Shown here in pieces: positions 1 through 5,450 of a stretch of DNA of 8,921 nucleotides; within the stretch, counting starts at the first letter, position 1, and each line of letters begins with the position of its first letter. Location: NCBI GenBank assembly GCA_030148365.1, contig JASBTO010000191.1, positions 1 to 8,921 of the forward strand, written 5' to 3'. This stretch comes from Kangiellaceae bacterium. Its GTDB lineage: Bacteria > Pseudomonadota > Gammaproteobacteria > Enterobacterales > Kangiellaceae. The position numbers and the translations under genes are program-made. Below the pieces are notes generated by a model that saw nothing but the letters and a program-made list of their open reading frames with translations, was not told the origin of the DNA and made no database searches.

Positions 1-1
1 A

Positions 2-337
2 GCCCTCGTATTGTTCAGCCTGGGGTTGCCGTTCGTCGATACCCGGGCGGTAGCGACCGACTGGCTGTGGCTGGCGGTTCTCGGTGTGTTTTGCACCCTG
101 ATTGCCCACAGTCTCTGGGTTCGCGTCTCTACCGAGTTGCCCCACGTGGTGACGTCGGTAATTTACTATCTCTATGTCCCCATGGCACTGGCTCTCAGCC
201 AGATATTCCTCGGCGAGGCGCTGACCGCCAACAAGCTGATTGGCGCCGGCCTGATCATTGCGGCCAATCTGCTGGGTCTCGGCTATCGATGGTGGCAGGA
301 CCGGTCGGGGCAAATTCCGGCGCCCCACAAGGTCTGA
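2..337 (+). CDS. EamA/DMT-family transporter, C-terminal part (5' end outside window)
   Basis: The frame is open from the left edge, so only the last ~111 residues of an inner-membrane permease are seen. They contain several hydrophobic helices, one around WLWLAVLGVFCTLIAHSLW, one around the VVTSVIYYLYVPMALALSQ stretch, and one around LIGAGLIIAANLLGL, separated by the short segment FLGEALTANK. A helix followed by a (L/G)E-x-(L/F/T) turn and a final helix rich in G and A is the usual end of the second EamA repeat in drug/metabolite transporters of about 290-300 residues. The tail is short, basic and cytoplasmic-looking. Substrate cannot be told; family members export amino acids, nucleosides or other small metabolites. 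It runs towards the convergent amino acid dehydrogenase gene and is separated from its 3' end by 92 bp of hairpins. Confidence 0.85.
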   Translation, partial: ALVLFSLGLPFVDTRAVATDWLWLAVLGVFCTLIAHSLWVRVSTELPHVVTSVIYYLYVPMALALSQIFLGEALTANKLIGAGLIIAANLLGLGYRWWQDRSGQIPAPHKV

Positions 338-361
338 TGAGGCCCGGAACAGGTTGGCGAA

Positions 362-379
362 TGCCGGGCGACCCCGGCA
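362..379 (+). other. Inverted repeat after the transporter gene
   Basis: A 7-bp perfect stem (TGCCGGG / CCCGGCA) with a 4-nt loop lies 24 bp after the transporter stop. No T-run follows on the + strand, so it is at best a weak or factor-assisted end of the + transcript. It sits just outside the strong minus-strand terminator at 389-413. Confidence 0.35.
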
Positions 380-388
380 AACGGGCAT

Positions 389-413
389 AAAAAAGGCCGG
401 CAATGCCGGCCTT
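389..413 (-). terminator. Intrinsic terminator of the amino acid dehydrogenase transcript
   Basis: Read on the minus strand there is a perfect 9-bp GC-rich stem (AAGGCCGGC / GCCGGCCTT, loop ATT), and the descending arm continues into a run of six T. It starts 17 nt after the TAA stop of the dehydrogenase gene. This is a textbook Rho-independent terminator and marks the end of the minus-strand unit that begins with the aldehyde dehydrogenase. On the + strand the same hairpin could also slow readthrough from the transporter gene, but its T-run would be missing. Confidence 0.88.
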
Positions 414-429
414 GTCAAACCACTGACGG

Positions 430-1467
430 TTACCGGCCTTTGGCCAGTTCCACGCGGCGGCGGGCGACTTCGTCCGCGACCTCGTTGGTGGGCTTGTCTT
501 CGATTTCAGAATTGTGGAACACCTCGAGCAGGGTGTTATAAATCTCATCCACTTTCTTGAGCGCGGCTTCCTGGTTGTAGTTCTCTTCGAAAGACACGTT
601 AATGATGCCGCCGGCGTTGATGACGTAATCGGGGGTATAGAGAATGCCCCGTTTACGCAAGTCGACACCGTGGCGATCTTCCGCAAGCTGATTGTTGGCG
701 GCACCGGCGATGATGCTGGCCTTCAGTTTTGGGATGGTCTGATCGTTGAGGGTCGCGCCCAGCGCGCAAGGCGCATAGATGTCCACGTCCTGCTCGTAGA
801 TGGCGTCGATATCAACGGCGGTCGCCCCGAAGTCGGTCACGGCGCGATCAATGCTTTCCTTGTTGATATCGGTGACCATCAGTTCGGCGCCGTCATCGTG
901 CAGATGCTTGCACAGGTAGTAGCCGACGTGGCCGAGACCCTGCACGGCCACCTTGAGGCCATCGAGACTGGAGCGGTTGAGTTTGTGTTTGACCGCCGCT
1001 TTCATGCCGGTGTAGACGCCATAGGCGGTGACCGGAGACGGATCGCCACTTTTGCCTTCAAGGCCCAGCACGTGAGGGGTTTCCTGGTGCACGAGCGCCA
1101 TGTCCGCCGGGTTGATACCGACATCTTCGGCGGTGATGTACTTGCCACCGAGACTGTCGACGAAGCGGCCGAATGCGTGGAACAGGGCTTCGGACTTCAT
1201 GGTCTTGGAGTTGCCGAGGATGACCGACTTGCCGCCACCCATGGACAGGCCCGCCATGGCATTCTTGTAGGTCATGCCCCGGGACAGACGCAGCGCGTCA
1301 ATCAGGGCGCCTTCATCAGAGTTGTAGTCCCACATGCGGCAACCGCCCACGGCGGGGCCGAGGTTGGTATTGTGCACGCAGATAATTGCCCGCAAACCGG
1401 ATTCCTTGTCGCGGCAAAAGACCACTTCTTCATGATCGTCATAGGCGCGCAGGTTGAACACTGCCAT
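430..1467 (-). CDS. Leucine dehydrogenase-type amino acid dehydrogenase (Glu/Leu/Phe/Val DH family)
   Basis: A cytoplasmic NAD-dependent enzyme expected to deaminate a branched-chain L-amino acid reversibly to the 2-oxoacid plus ammonia. The 345 residues are a little shorter than Bacillus leucine dehydrogenase and align with it without register shift up to residue ~130. Substrate-side residues are K68 in TYKNA, catalytic K80 in GGGKS and D115 in AEDVG. The Rossmann domain carries GLGHVG (about residues 177-182) and an acidic residue at the end of beta-2 (VTD, D200), as expected for NAD. The residues that line the side-chain pocket in Bacillus LeuDH appear here as V40, A113, I288 and V291, all aliphatic, which argues for leucine/valine rather than glutamate or aminoadipate. 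The ATG is preceded by a GGGGAG site. It lies 71 bp downstream of the aldehyde dehydrogenase gene on the same strand, with a hairpin between, so co-transcription is likely but not certain. Family assignment is firm; substrate is inferred. Confidence 0.92.
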   Translation of the reverse strand: MAVFNLRAYDDHEEVVFCRDKESGLRAIICVHNTNLGPAVGGCRMWDYNSDEGALIDALRLSRGMTYKNAMAGLSMGGGKSVILGNSKTMKSEALFHAFGRFVDSLGGKYITAEDVGINPADMALVHQETPHVLGLEGKSGDPSPVTAYGVYTGMKAAVKHKLNRSSLDGLKVAVQGLGHVGYYLCKHLHDDGAELMVTDINKESIDRAVTDFGATAVDIDAIYEQDVDIYAPCALGATLNDQTIPKLKASIIAGAANNQLAEDRHGVDLRKRGILYTPDYVINAGGIINVSFEENYNQEAALKKVDEIYNTLLEVFHNSEIEDKPTNEVADEVARRRVELAKGR

Positions 1468-1474
1468 ATTTCTA

Positions 1475-1480
1475 CTCCCC
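1475..1480 (-). promoter_or_regulatory. Ribosome binding site of the amino acid dehydrogenase
   Basis: On the minus strand GGGGAG lies 7 nt before the ATG at 1467. It supports this start over the upstream region, where no better start in frame is seen. Confidence 0.7.
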
Positions 1481-1504
1481 GAATGTTGGGTTCAGTCAAG
1501 GCTG

Positions 1505-1528
1505 CCCGACCGTCACCGGACGGTCGGG
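1505..1528 (-). other. Hairpin between aldehyde and amino acid dehydrogenase genes
   Basis: A perfect 10-bp stem (1505-1514 with 1519-1528, core CCCGACCGT / ACGGTCGGG) and 4-nt loop starts 10 nt after the aldehyde dehydrogenase stop. No T-run follows on the minus strand, so it is unlikely to be an efficient intrinsic terminator. It could protect the 3' end of the upstream message or lower expression of the downstream gene within one operon. It is also possible that the downstream gene has its own promoter in the remaining ~35 bp, but no good sigma70 pair is visible. Confidence 0.5.
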
Positions 1529-1538
1529 GACCATTATC

Positions 1539-3059
1539 TTAACCTAAATTGAATTCAATACCTTGTGCCAGGGTCGGCTTGTCGCCCCAGAAGATGGTAT
1601 TGGTCTGACGTCGCATATAGGCTTTCCAGGCATCAGAACCGGCTTCGCGGCCGCCGCCGGTTTCCTTCTCGCCACCAAATGCGCCACCAATTTCCGCACC
1701 GGAAGTGCCGATATTGACGTTGGCAATACCACAGTCACTGCCCGCGGCGGACAGGAACTTCTCGGCATTTTTCACGTTGTTGGTAAAGATGGCGGAGGAC
1801 AGACCCTGACGCACGTCATTCTGCATGGCGATGGCGTCTTCGATCTTGCTGTAGCTCATGATGTACAGGATCGGTGCAAAGGTTTCGGTCTGCACGGCTT
1901 CGTAATCATTTTTGGCCTTGATGACGGTCGGCTGCACGAAATTGCCCTTGCCGTCGATGGCTTCACCGCCGGTCAGAACTTCTGCGCCTTCGGACTTCGC
2001 CTTCTCGATAATTTTCTTGTAGTTGTCGACGGCATTCTGGTCAATCAGCGGGCCCATGAGCACGGAAGTGTCGAGGGGATCACCGATTTTGACCTGGCCA
2101 TAGGCATTGACCACGGCGTCGGTGACTTCGTCGACGCGGCTCTCATGTACAAACAGACGACGGGTGCTGGTGCAACGCTGGCCGGCAGTACCGACTGCGC
2201 CGAAGACAATGGACGGCACCGCGAGATTCAGATCGGCGGTTTCGTCGACGATCAGGGCGTTGTTGCCGGACAGCTCCAGCAGGCACTTGCCCATACGCTC
2301 GGCGACTTTGACGCCAACCATGCGACCGACGGTGGAGGAGCCGGTAAAGGACATTTTCTTGACGCGCTTGTCATTGATGAAGCGGCTTGCCAGTTCGTTG
2401 TCCTCGCCGTCGATAAACAGATTGAAGATGCCCTTGTAGCCGGCTTCTTCCATGACCTTGTTGCAGATTTTCTGGACTGCGATGGCGGTCAGGGGAGTCT
2501 TCGGAGAGGGCTTCCAGACGGTGATATTGCCGCACACGGCAGCGACAAAGGCATTCCAGGACCAGACGGCCACCGGAAAGTTGAACGCGGAAATGACGCC
2601 AGTAATCCCGAGAGGATGCCACTGCTCGTACATGCGGTGTTCAGGGCGCTCGGAGTGCATGGTCTTGCCGTACAGCATGCGGGACTGACCAACAGCGAAA
2701 TCCGCCATGTCGATCATTTCCTGGACTTCGCCGTCGCCTTCGGCCTTGATTTTGCCCATTTCCAGGGACACCAGGCTGCCGAGAGCGTCTTTCTTCTCGC
2801 GCAGGGCCTGGCCAATCTTGCGGACCAGTTCGCCGCGGAGGGGGGCAGGGACTTTCTTCCATTCTTCAAAGGCGGCTTCTGCTTCAGCCATCATCTTGTC
2901 GTAATCGGCGGCTGAGCTGACATTGACCTTGGCAATCACCTCGCCGGTTGCGGGACTGATTGACTCGATTGTGCCGGCGTCCTGGGTATCGCTCCAACCT
3001 TCGCCCCATGTCGTGGCGGGGTTGACGGTTTCAATGCCCAGTTCCTTCAGAAAATCCAT
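1539..3059 (-). CDS. amaB: ALDH7-family 2-aminoadipate 6-semialdehyde dehydrogenase
   Basis: A 506-residue cytoplasmic NAD(P)-dependent aldehyde dehydrogenase of the antiquitin (ALDH7A1)/AmaB group, which oxidises 2-aminoadipate 6-semialdehyde (in equilibrium with piperideine-6-carboxylate) to 2-aminoadipate in lysine breakdown. The catalytic cysteine is C296 in GQRC, the general base E262 in LLELSGNN, the oxyanion asparagine N160 in AFNFP, cofactor lysine K183 in WKPS, and ETFAP starts at residue 391. Group-specific marks are GEVQE (residues 110-114), R295 just before the catalytic cysteine, and the loop GTSGAEIGGAFGGEK with GGGREAGSDAWK near the C-terminus; these correspond to the human residues that hold the amino and carboxyl groups of the substrate. 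The length is that of the family. AGAGG stands 7 nt before the ATG. It is the first gene of the minus-strand unit and is divergent from the gene at 3457. Other lysine-like semialdehydes or betaine aldehyde are possible side substrates. The symbol is by family resemblance. Confidence 0.93.
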   Translation of the reverse strand: MDFLKELGIETVNPATTWGEGWSDTQDAGTIESISPATGEVIAKVNVSSAADYDKMMAEAEAAFEEWKKVPAPLRGELVRKIGQALREKKDALGSLVSLEMGKIKAEGDGEVQEMIDMADFAVGQSRMLYGKTMHSERPEHRMYEQWHPLGITGVISAFNFPVAVWSWNAFVAAVCGNITVWKPSPKTPLTAIAVQKICNKVMEEAGYKGIFNLFIDGEDNELASRFINDKRVKKMSFTGSSTVGRMVGVKVAERMGKCLLELSGNNALIVDETADLNLAVPSIVFGAVGTAGQRCTSTRRLFVHESRVDEVTDAVVNAYGQVKIGDPLDTSVLMGPLIDQNAVDNYKKIIEKAKSEGAEVLTGGEAIDGKGNFVQPTVIKAKNDYEAVQTETFAPILYIMSYSKIEDAIAMQNDVRQGLSSAIFTNNVKNAEKFLSAAGSDCGIANVNIGTSGAEIGGAFGGEKETGGGREAGSDAWKAYMRRQTNTIFWGDKPTLAQGIEFNLG

Positions 3060-3065
3060 GCTTTT

Positions 3066-3071
3066 ACCTCT
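3066..3071 (-). promoter_or_regulatory. Ribosome binding site of the aldehyde dehydrogenase
   Basis: Minus-strand AGAGGT, with AGAGG 7 nt before the ATG at 3059; it fixes the start of the 506-residue protein. Confidence 0.75.
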
Positions 3072-3137
3072 TGAGTAATTCTGGTTGCGAAATACAGATG
3101 CAATTTCAAAGAATGCAGCTTGAGACTTTTTTGATAA

Positions 3138-3150
3138 GCGCTTGAAGCGC
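3138..3150. repeat. Inverted repeat GCGCTT-G-AAGCGC, possible operator
   Basis: A perfect 13-base palindrome with one central base, about 80 bp upstream of the aldehyde dehydrogenase start. The loop is too short for an RNA hairpin, so a protein-binding site for a dimeric regulator is the more natural reading. No regulator gene is present in the window. Confidence 0.4.
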
Positions 3151-3160
3151 CTGATTTTTG

Positions 3161-3175
3161 GCCTGTTTTACAGGC
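3161..3175. repeat. Inverted repeat GCCTGT-TTT-ACAGGC
   Basis: A perfect 6-bp inverted repeat with a 3-nt centre, 10 bp from the neighbouring palindrome and about 100 bp upstream of the aldehyde dehydrogenase start. It could form a small hairpin, but no gene ends nearby on either strand, so an operator is more likely than a terminator. Confidence 0.4.
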
Positions 3176-3392
3176 ACGAAAATCCACACCCCAAACGGCG
3201 GCGCTACCATACCACCGGATCGGGCGTGAGGCCAGCGAATTTTAGGCAGCGGGCGGGCAGAAGGCCGGGCGGTAAATCAGGGGTGGGATCTTTAAATTAC
3301 TGAAAGTATTACAAAATATCCTGCGTCGTTGAGCGTGGTCCGATCAGTTCCGCCGGTCCTGAGCCGCCATTCACACCGCAAGACAAAACTTT

Positions 3393-3421
3393 TTGGCATT
3401 CGCCGCCGTTGTCAGTACAAT
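3393..3421 (+). promoter_or_regulatory. Sigma70-type promoter of the unknown-function gene
   Basis: A -35 hexamer TTGGCA (3393-3398) and a -10 hexamer TACAAT (3416-3421) are separated by exactly 17 nt, five of six matches to consensus each. Transcription would start near 3428. A TTG at 3409, in frame with the following gene, falls inside the promoter, so translation from it is unlikely; the ATG at 3457 is the fitting start. Confidence 0.75.
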
Positions 3422-3456
3422 CCGGGAGTTGTTTTCACAAGAGTAGTAAATGCCGT

Positions 3457-3939
3457 ATGACGTTTCAGACAGAAGATAACTCCGCATTGTCCCGGGAAGA
3501 GGTGGAGAAAAAACACAAGGAATGGATGCAGCAGGAATACACCAAGACCATTCAATACTGTAACCGGCTGGGTTTTCAGGTCGATCGGGTCATGCAGACC
3601 GAGAGTCAGTGTCTGCCGCCGATCATCGGTATCTGGCGGGTGCGCCTGAAAGAAGAGAGCGCGCGCTACATCTGGGTCATCAGTGGCCAGGTTGCGACCG
3701 ACCATATTCATGCCGACAATGCCAAATCACCGCGGGAAGTGCTGCGTCACTTCAGCCTCAGTTGGCAACTCAAGGCCGAGCGCCTGCAGCAGGGTATTGA
3801 GACCGGCAAGCTGGAACTGAAAGATGCCGAGACCCAGAAAAAGTTTGCAGCGACCCTCATCCAGAATGCCGACAACCTTTACGGCCTCTACGAAAACGAC
3901 AAGCTCTGGCAGCAAACCAGCAAAGCCATGAAAATCTGA
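3457..3939 (+). CDS. Conserved protein of unknown function, probably DUF4826 family
   Basis: A 160-residue soluble protein without signal peptide or membrane segment. The N-terminal third is charged and helical (REEVEKKHKEWMQQEY). The middle has a compact beta-rich core, PPIIGIWRVRL and RYIWVISGQVATDHIHAD, followed by a helix with SPREVLRHFSLSWQLKAERL. The C-terminal third is again helical. The order 'W-x-x-E-Y/R, then PP-x-x-x-x-W, then W-x-I-x-G-x-x-x-T-D-x-x, then PREALR-x-F' recalls the DUF4826 family of proteobacteria; I recognise this from pattern memory only and no function is known to me. The start is chosen from the promoter at 3393-3421; the ribosome site is weak (AAGAG about 13 nt upstream). 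It is monocistronic, divergent from the aldehyde dehydrogenase and convergent with the EF-hand gene. The reading frame extends upstream to a TTG at 3409, not used here. Confidence 0.8.
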   Translation: MTFQTEDNSALSREEVEKKHKEWMQQEYTKTIQYCNRLGFQVDRVMQTESQCLPPIIGIWRVRLKEESARYIWVISGQVATDHIHADNAKSPREVLRHFSLSWQLKAERLQQGIETGKLELKDAETQKKFAATLIQNADNLYGLYENDKLWQQTSKAMKI

Positions 3940-3977
3940 GCGATTTGACGCTTCTTGTGGGACACTCTGGCGTGCGG

Positions 3978-3990
3978 CGGCAATTTGCCG
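3978..3990. repeat. Small inverted repeat between convergent genes
   Basis: CGGCAATTTGCCG forms a 4-bp stem with a 5-nt loop (or a 6+6 palindrome) in the 54-bp gap between the convergent unknown-function and EF-hand genes. Position suits a bidirectional stop signal, but the stem is short and no T-run follows on either strand, so termination is only suggested. Confidence 0.3.
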
Positions 3991-3993
3991 GCG

Positions 3994-4233
3994 TCAGAAT
4001 TCCCACCAGCAAGTTTGCCACCAGCCCAGAAATTCCTCGAAATCGATCTTGCCGTCTTCATTGTCGTCGATATAGCGGAAACCTTCCTCTGCCTGCTCGC
4101 GGGTAGCGCCCGGTGACAGGACCCGCAACAACTTTTCAAACTCGTTGACGTCAATCTCGCCGCTGTTGTCGCGGTCGAAGTATTGAAAGCTTTCGCGTGC
4201 TTCGTCAATAGCTTCCTGTTTCAGTGGTTTCAT
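3994..4233 (-). CDS. Small EF-hand calcium-binding protein (two EF-hands)
   Basis: A 79-residue acidic protein with a complete pair of canonical EF-hand loops. Loop 1 is residues 20-31 (DRDNSGEIDVNE; ligands D20, D22, S24, D28, E31) and loop 2 is residues 56-67 (DDNEDGKIDFEE; ligands D56, N58, D60, D64, E67), each with the G at loop position 6 and I at position 8. Helices flank both loops, so it should fold as one calmodulin-like lobe and bind two calcium ions. No signal peptide is seen, so it should be cytoplasmic. The C-terminus is unusual, FLGWWQTCWWEF, with four tryptophans and one cysteine. The ATG lies 6 nt after the stop of the saccharopine-dehydrogenase-family gene, and the likely ribosome site AAGG (4244-4247) is inside that gene's last codons, so translation is probably coupled. 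Calcium buffering, or calcium-dependent action on a partner, is inference. Confidence 0.88.
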   Translation of the reverse strand: MKPLKQEAIDEARESFQYFDRDNSGEIDVNEFEKLLRVLSPGATREQAEEGFRYIDDNEDGKIDFEEFLGWWQTCWWEF

Positions 4234-4239
4234 GATTTA

Positions 4240-5394
4240 TCAGCCTTGGTTGTTGTCGTCCATCTGGCATTCTTCACGCTTGTAATAGACTTTGCGTTCC
4301 TCCAGATAACCCAATACAAATTTGCAGCAATCAGCATGTGCGCCAAGAGATTCAGGCGCGAATACACCGTGCTTGTTGAATTTTCCGCGCAGGATCAGGT
4401 TGGCGACCGCGGTGGCGGTGTAGCCGGTGGTCCGCGCCATCGACGAGGTATGGGTTATGTGATCATACTCGTCGTACAGGTTGTACACGTATTTTTTGTG
4501 CCGGCCATTTTCTTCGCCGCTGATGGTGACCCGCATGAGGGTAAATTCTTCTTCCCGGGCACCAAGCTTCCAGTCGTTGATCAGGATCTTGGACGTCATC
4601 TCGATGGGCGGAATATTCAGGCCCTTGATCTCAATCGGATCGGAGGACAGGAATCCCGAATCCCGCAAGGCCCGGACAATGTCCACATGGCCCGGGTAGC
4701 GCAGGGTTTTTTCCTTCATGTTCGGAATATGATTCATGGTCTGCATCAGACTGCGCAGCCCGTCGGTATTGAAAGCCTCCAGGGTGCCGACCTGTTCAAA
4801 GTCGAGGTACTCCCGATCGCTCAGTGCTTCCCGGGTAACCATACGGCCATGGGAAATGAACCGTGCCGGCCGGACGTATTCTTCAATCACGTCAATCGGG
4901 GAAAAGGGTGCCTTGTATTCAAAAGGCTTTTTGCGGACCCGGGGCAAGCCGCCGACCAGACATTCAAATTCGGTCACCTGCATGCGGCTGTTGTGAAAGC
5001 CGAGCAGCAGGTTGTCCATGCCGGGCGCAACGCCACAATCAAACACAGCGGTAACTTCATGCTTGCGGGCAAGGTAGTCGAGGTCGAGACAGTTCTCTTC
5101 GGCGAAGGAAATGTCGACCACGTTTTTGCCGGCGGAAATAATTGCTTTCAGGGTTTCAAAGCCCATGTGTCCGGGGACGGCACAAATGACCAGATCGTAA
5201 GGCGCGAGTTCGGTCTGCAAGGCCTCGGTATCAGCGAAATCCAGTTGCAGGGTAGAGAGTGACGGCGCCTTCTGCTTGAGTCTTTTCAGTTGCAGCTTGT
5301 CGACATCGGCAATACAGACATCGTATTGCTGGACCAGATCTCTGGCCATTGCGCTACCCACCATACCGGCGCCGAGTACAATAATCTGGCTCAT
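4240..5394 (-). CDS. Saccharopine dehydrogenase family enzyme, probable lysine 6-dehydrogenase
   Basis: A 384-residue cytoplasmic oxidoreductase. The N-terminal Rossmann fold has GAGMVG (8-13) and an acidic residue after beta-2 (D30 in IADVD), which favours NAD. DCGVAPGM (119-126), VGGLPR (147-152), TLEAFNTDG (204-212), LRYPGH (231-236) and ARTTGYTA (320-327) followed by KHGVFAPE (341-348) run in the same order as in Geobacillus lysine 6-dehydrogenase, which has nearly the same length. That enzyme oxidatively deaminates the epsilon-amino group of lysine to 2-aminoadipate 6-semialdehyde. A saccharopine-cleaving enzyme would give the same product; carboxynorspermidine dehydrogenase is a less likely relative. 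The product is the substrate of the ALDH7 enzyme at 1539-3059. The last codons hold two stops in tandem (TGA TAA). A GGAG lies 13 nt before the ATG, rather far. It follows the csiV-like gene by 52 bp on the same strand. Family certain, lysine as substrate likely. Confidence 0.87.
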   Translation of the reverse strand: MSQIIVLGAGMVGSAMARDLVQQYDVCIADVDKLQLKRLKQKAPSLSTLQLDFADTEALQTELAPYDLVICAVPGHMGFETLKAIISAGKNVVDISFAEENCLDLDYLARKHEVTAVFDCGVAPGMDNLLLGFHNSRMQVTEFECLVGGLPRVRKKPFEYKAPFSPIDVIEEYVRPARFISHGRMVTREALSDREYLDFEQVGTLEAFNTDGLRSLMQTMNHIPNMKEKTLRYPGHVDIVRALRDSGFLSSDPIEIKGLNIPPIEMTSKILINDWKLGAREEEFTLMRVTISGEENGRHKKYVYNLYDEYDHITHTSSMARTTGYTATAVANLILRGKFNKHGVFAPESLGAHADCCKFVLGYLEERKVYYKREECQMDDNNQG

Positions 5395-5430
5395 ATTCTG
5401 TCAGTTACTCCGAATCAGAGGACTTGTCTG

Positions 5431-5450
5431 TTGACGGGGGATTGTGTCAA
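5431..5450. repeat. Inverted repeat TTGAC-N10-GTCAA upstream of the lysine dehydrogenase
   Basis: TTGAC (5431-5435) and GTCAA (5446-5450) are perfect inverted copies 10 nt apart, overlapping the stop codon of the csiV-like gene and about 37 bp before the dehydrogenase ATG. On the minus strand the distal arm reads TTGACA, a consensus -35, but no good -10 follows at 16-18 nt. It could be an operator or a chance match. Confidence 0.3.

Larger units (their letters stand above)
3060..3456. promoter_or_regulatory. Divergent intergenic region of 397 bp
   Basis: This region separates the divergent aldehyde dehydrogenase and unknown-function genes. On the left it holds the aldehyde dehydrogenase ribosome site and two compact inverted repeats (3138-3150 and 3161-3175). 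The centre (about 3180-3285) is GC-rich with no coding signal. A short AT-rich block lies at about 3288-3320, and the right end holds a strong + promoter (3393-3421). No convincing sigma70 pair was found for the minus direction; candidates near 3090-3130 (TTGAAA, TTGCAT) lack a matching -10. No small ORF with a ribosome site and no RNA gene was recognised. Confidence 0.6.

Noticed and set aside
514..1542. 342-codon open frame on the + strand opposite the amino acid dehydrogenase gene
   Set aside because: Antisense shadow of a clearly functional gene; valine/histidine/glycine-rich translation with no family resemblance.
1563..2915. 450-codon open frame on the + strand opposite the aldehyde dehydrogenase gene
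   Set aside because: It mirrors the ALDH7 gene, whose protein has all catalytic motifs. The antisense product has low-complexity, G/D/H-rich composition without recognisable domains, as expected from antisense frames in GC-rich DNA.
3161..3175. GCCTGT-TTT-ACAGGC as an intrinsic terminator
   Set aside because: No gene ends immediately before it on either strand and the stem is only 6 bp; an operator in the divergent region is more plausible.
3409..3456. TTG start giving a 176-residue version of the unknown-function protein
   Set aside because: The TTG lies between the -35 and -10 of the promoter at 3393-3421, upstream of the expected transcript start.
4183..5262. 359-codon open frame on the + strand opposite the lysine dehydrogenase-like gene
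   Set aside because: Antisense shadow; no domain, no ribosome site, and it overlaps the start of the EF-hand gene on the other strand.
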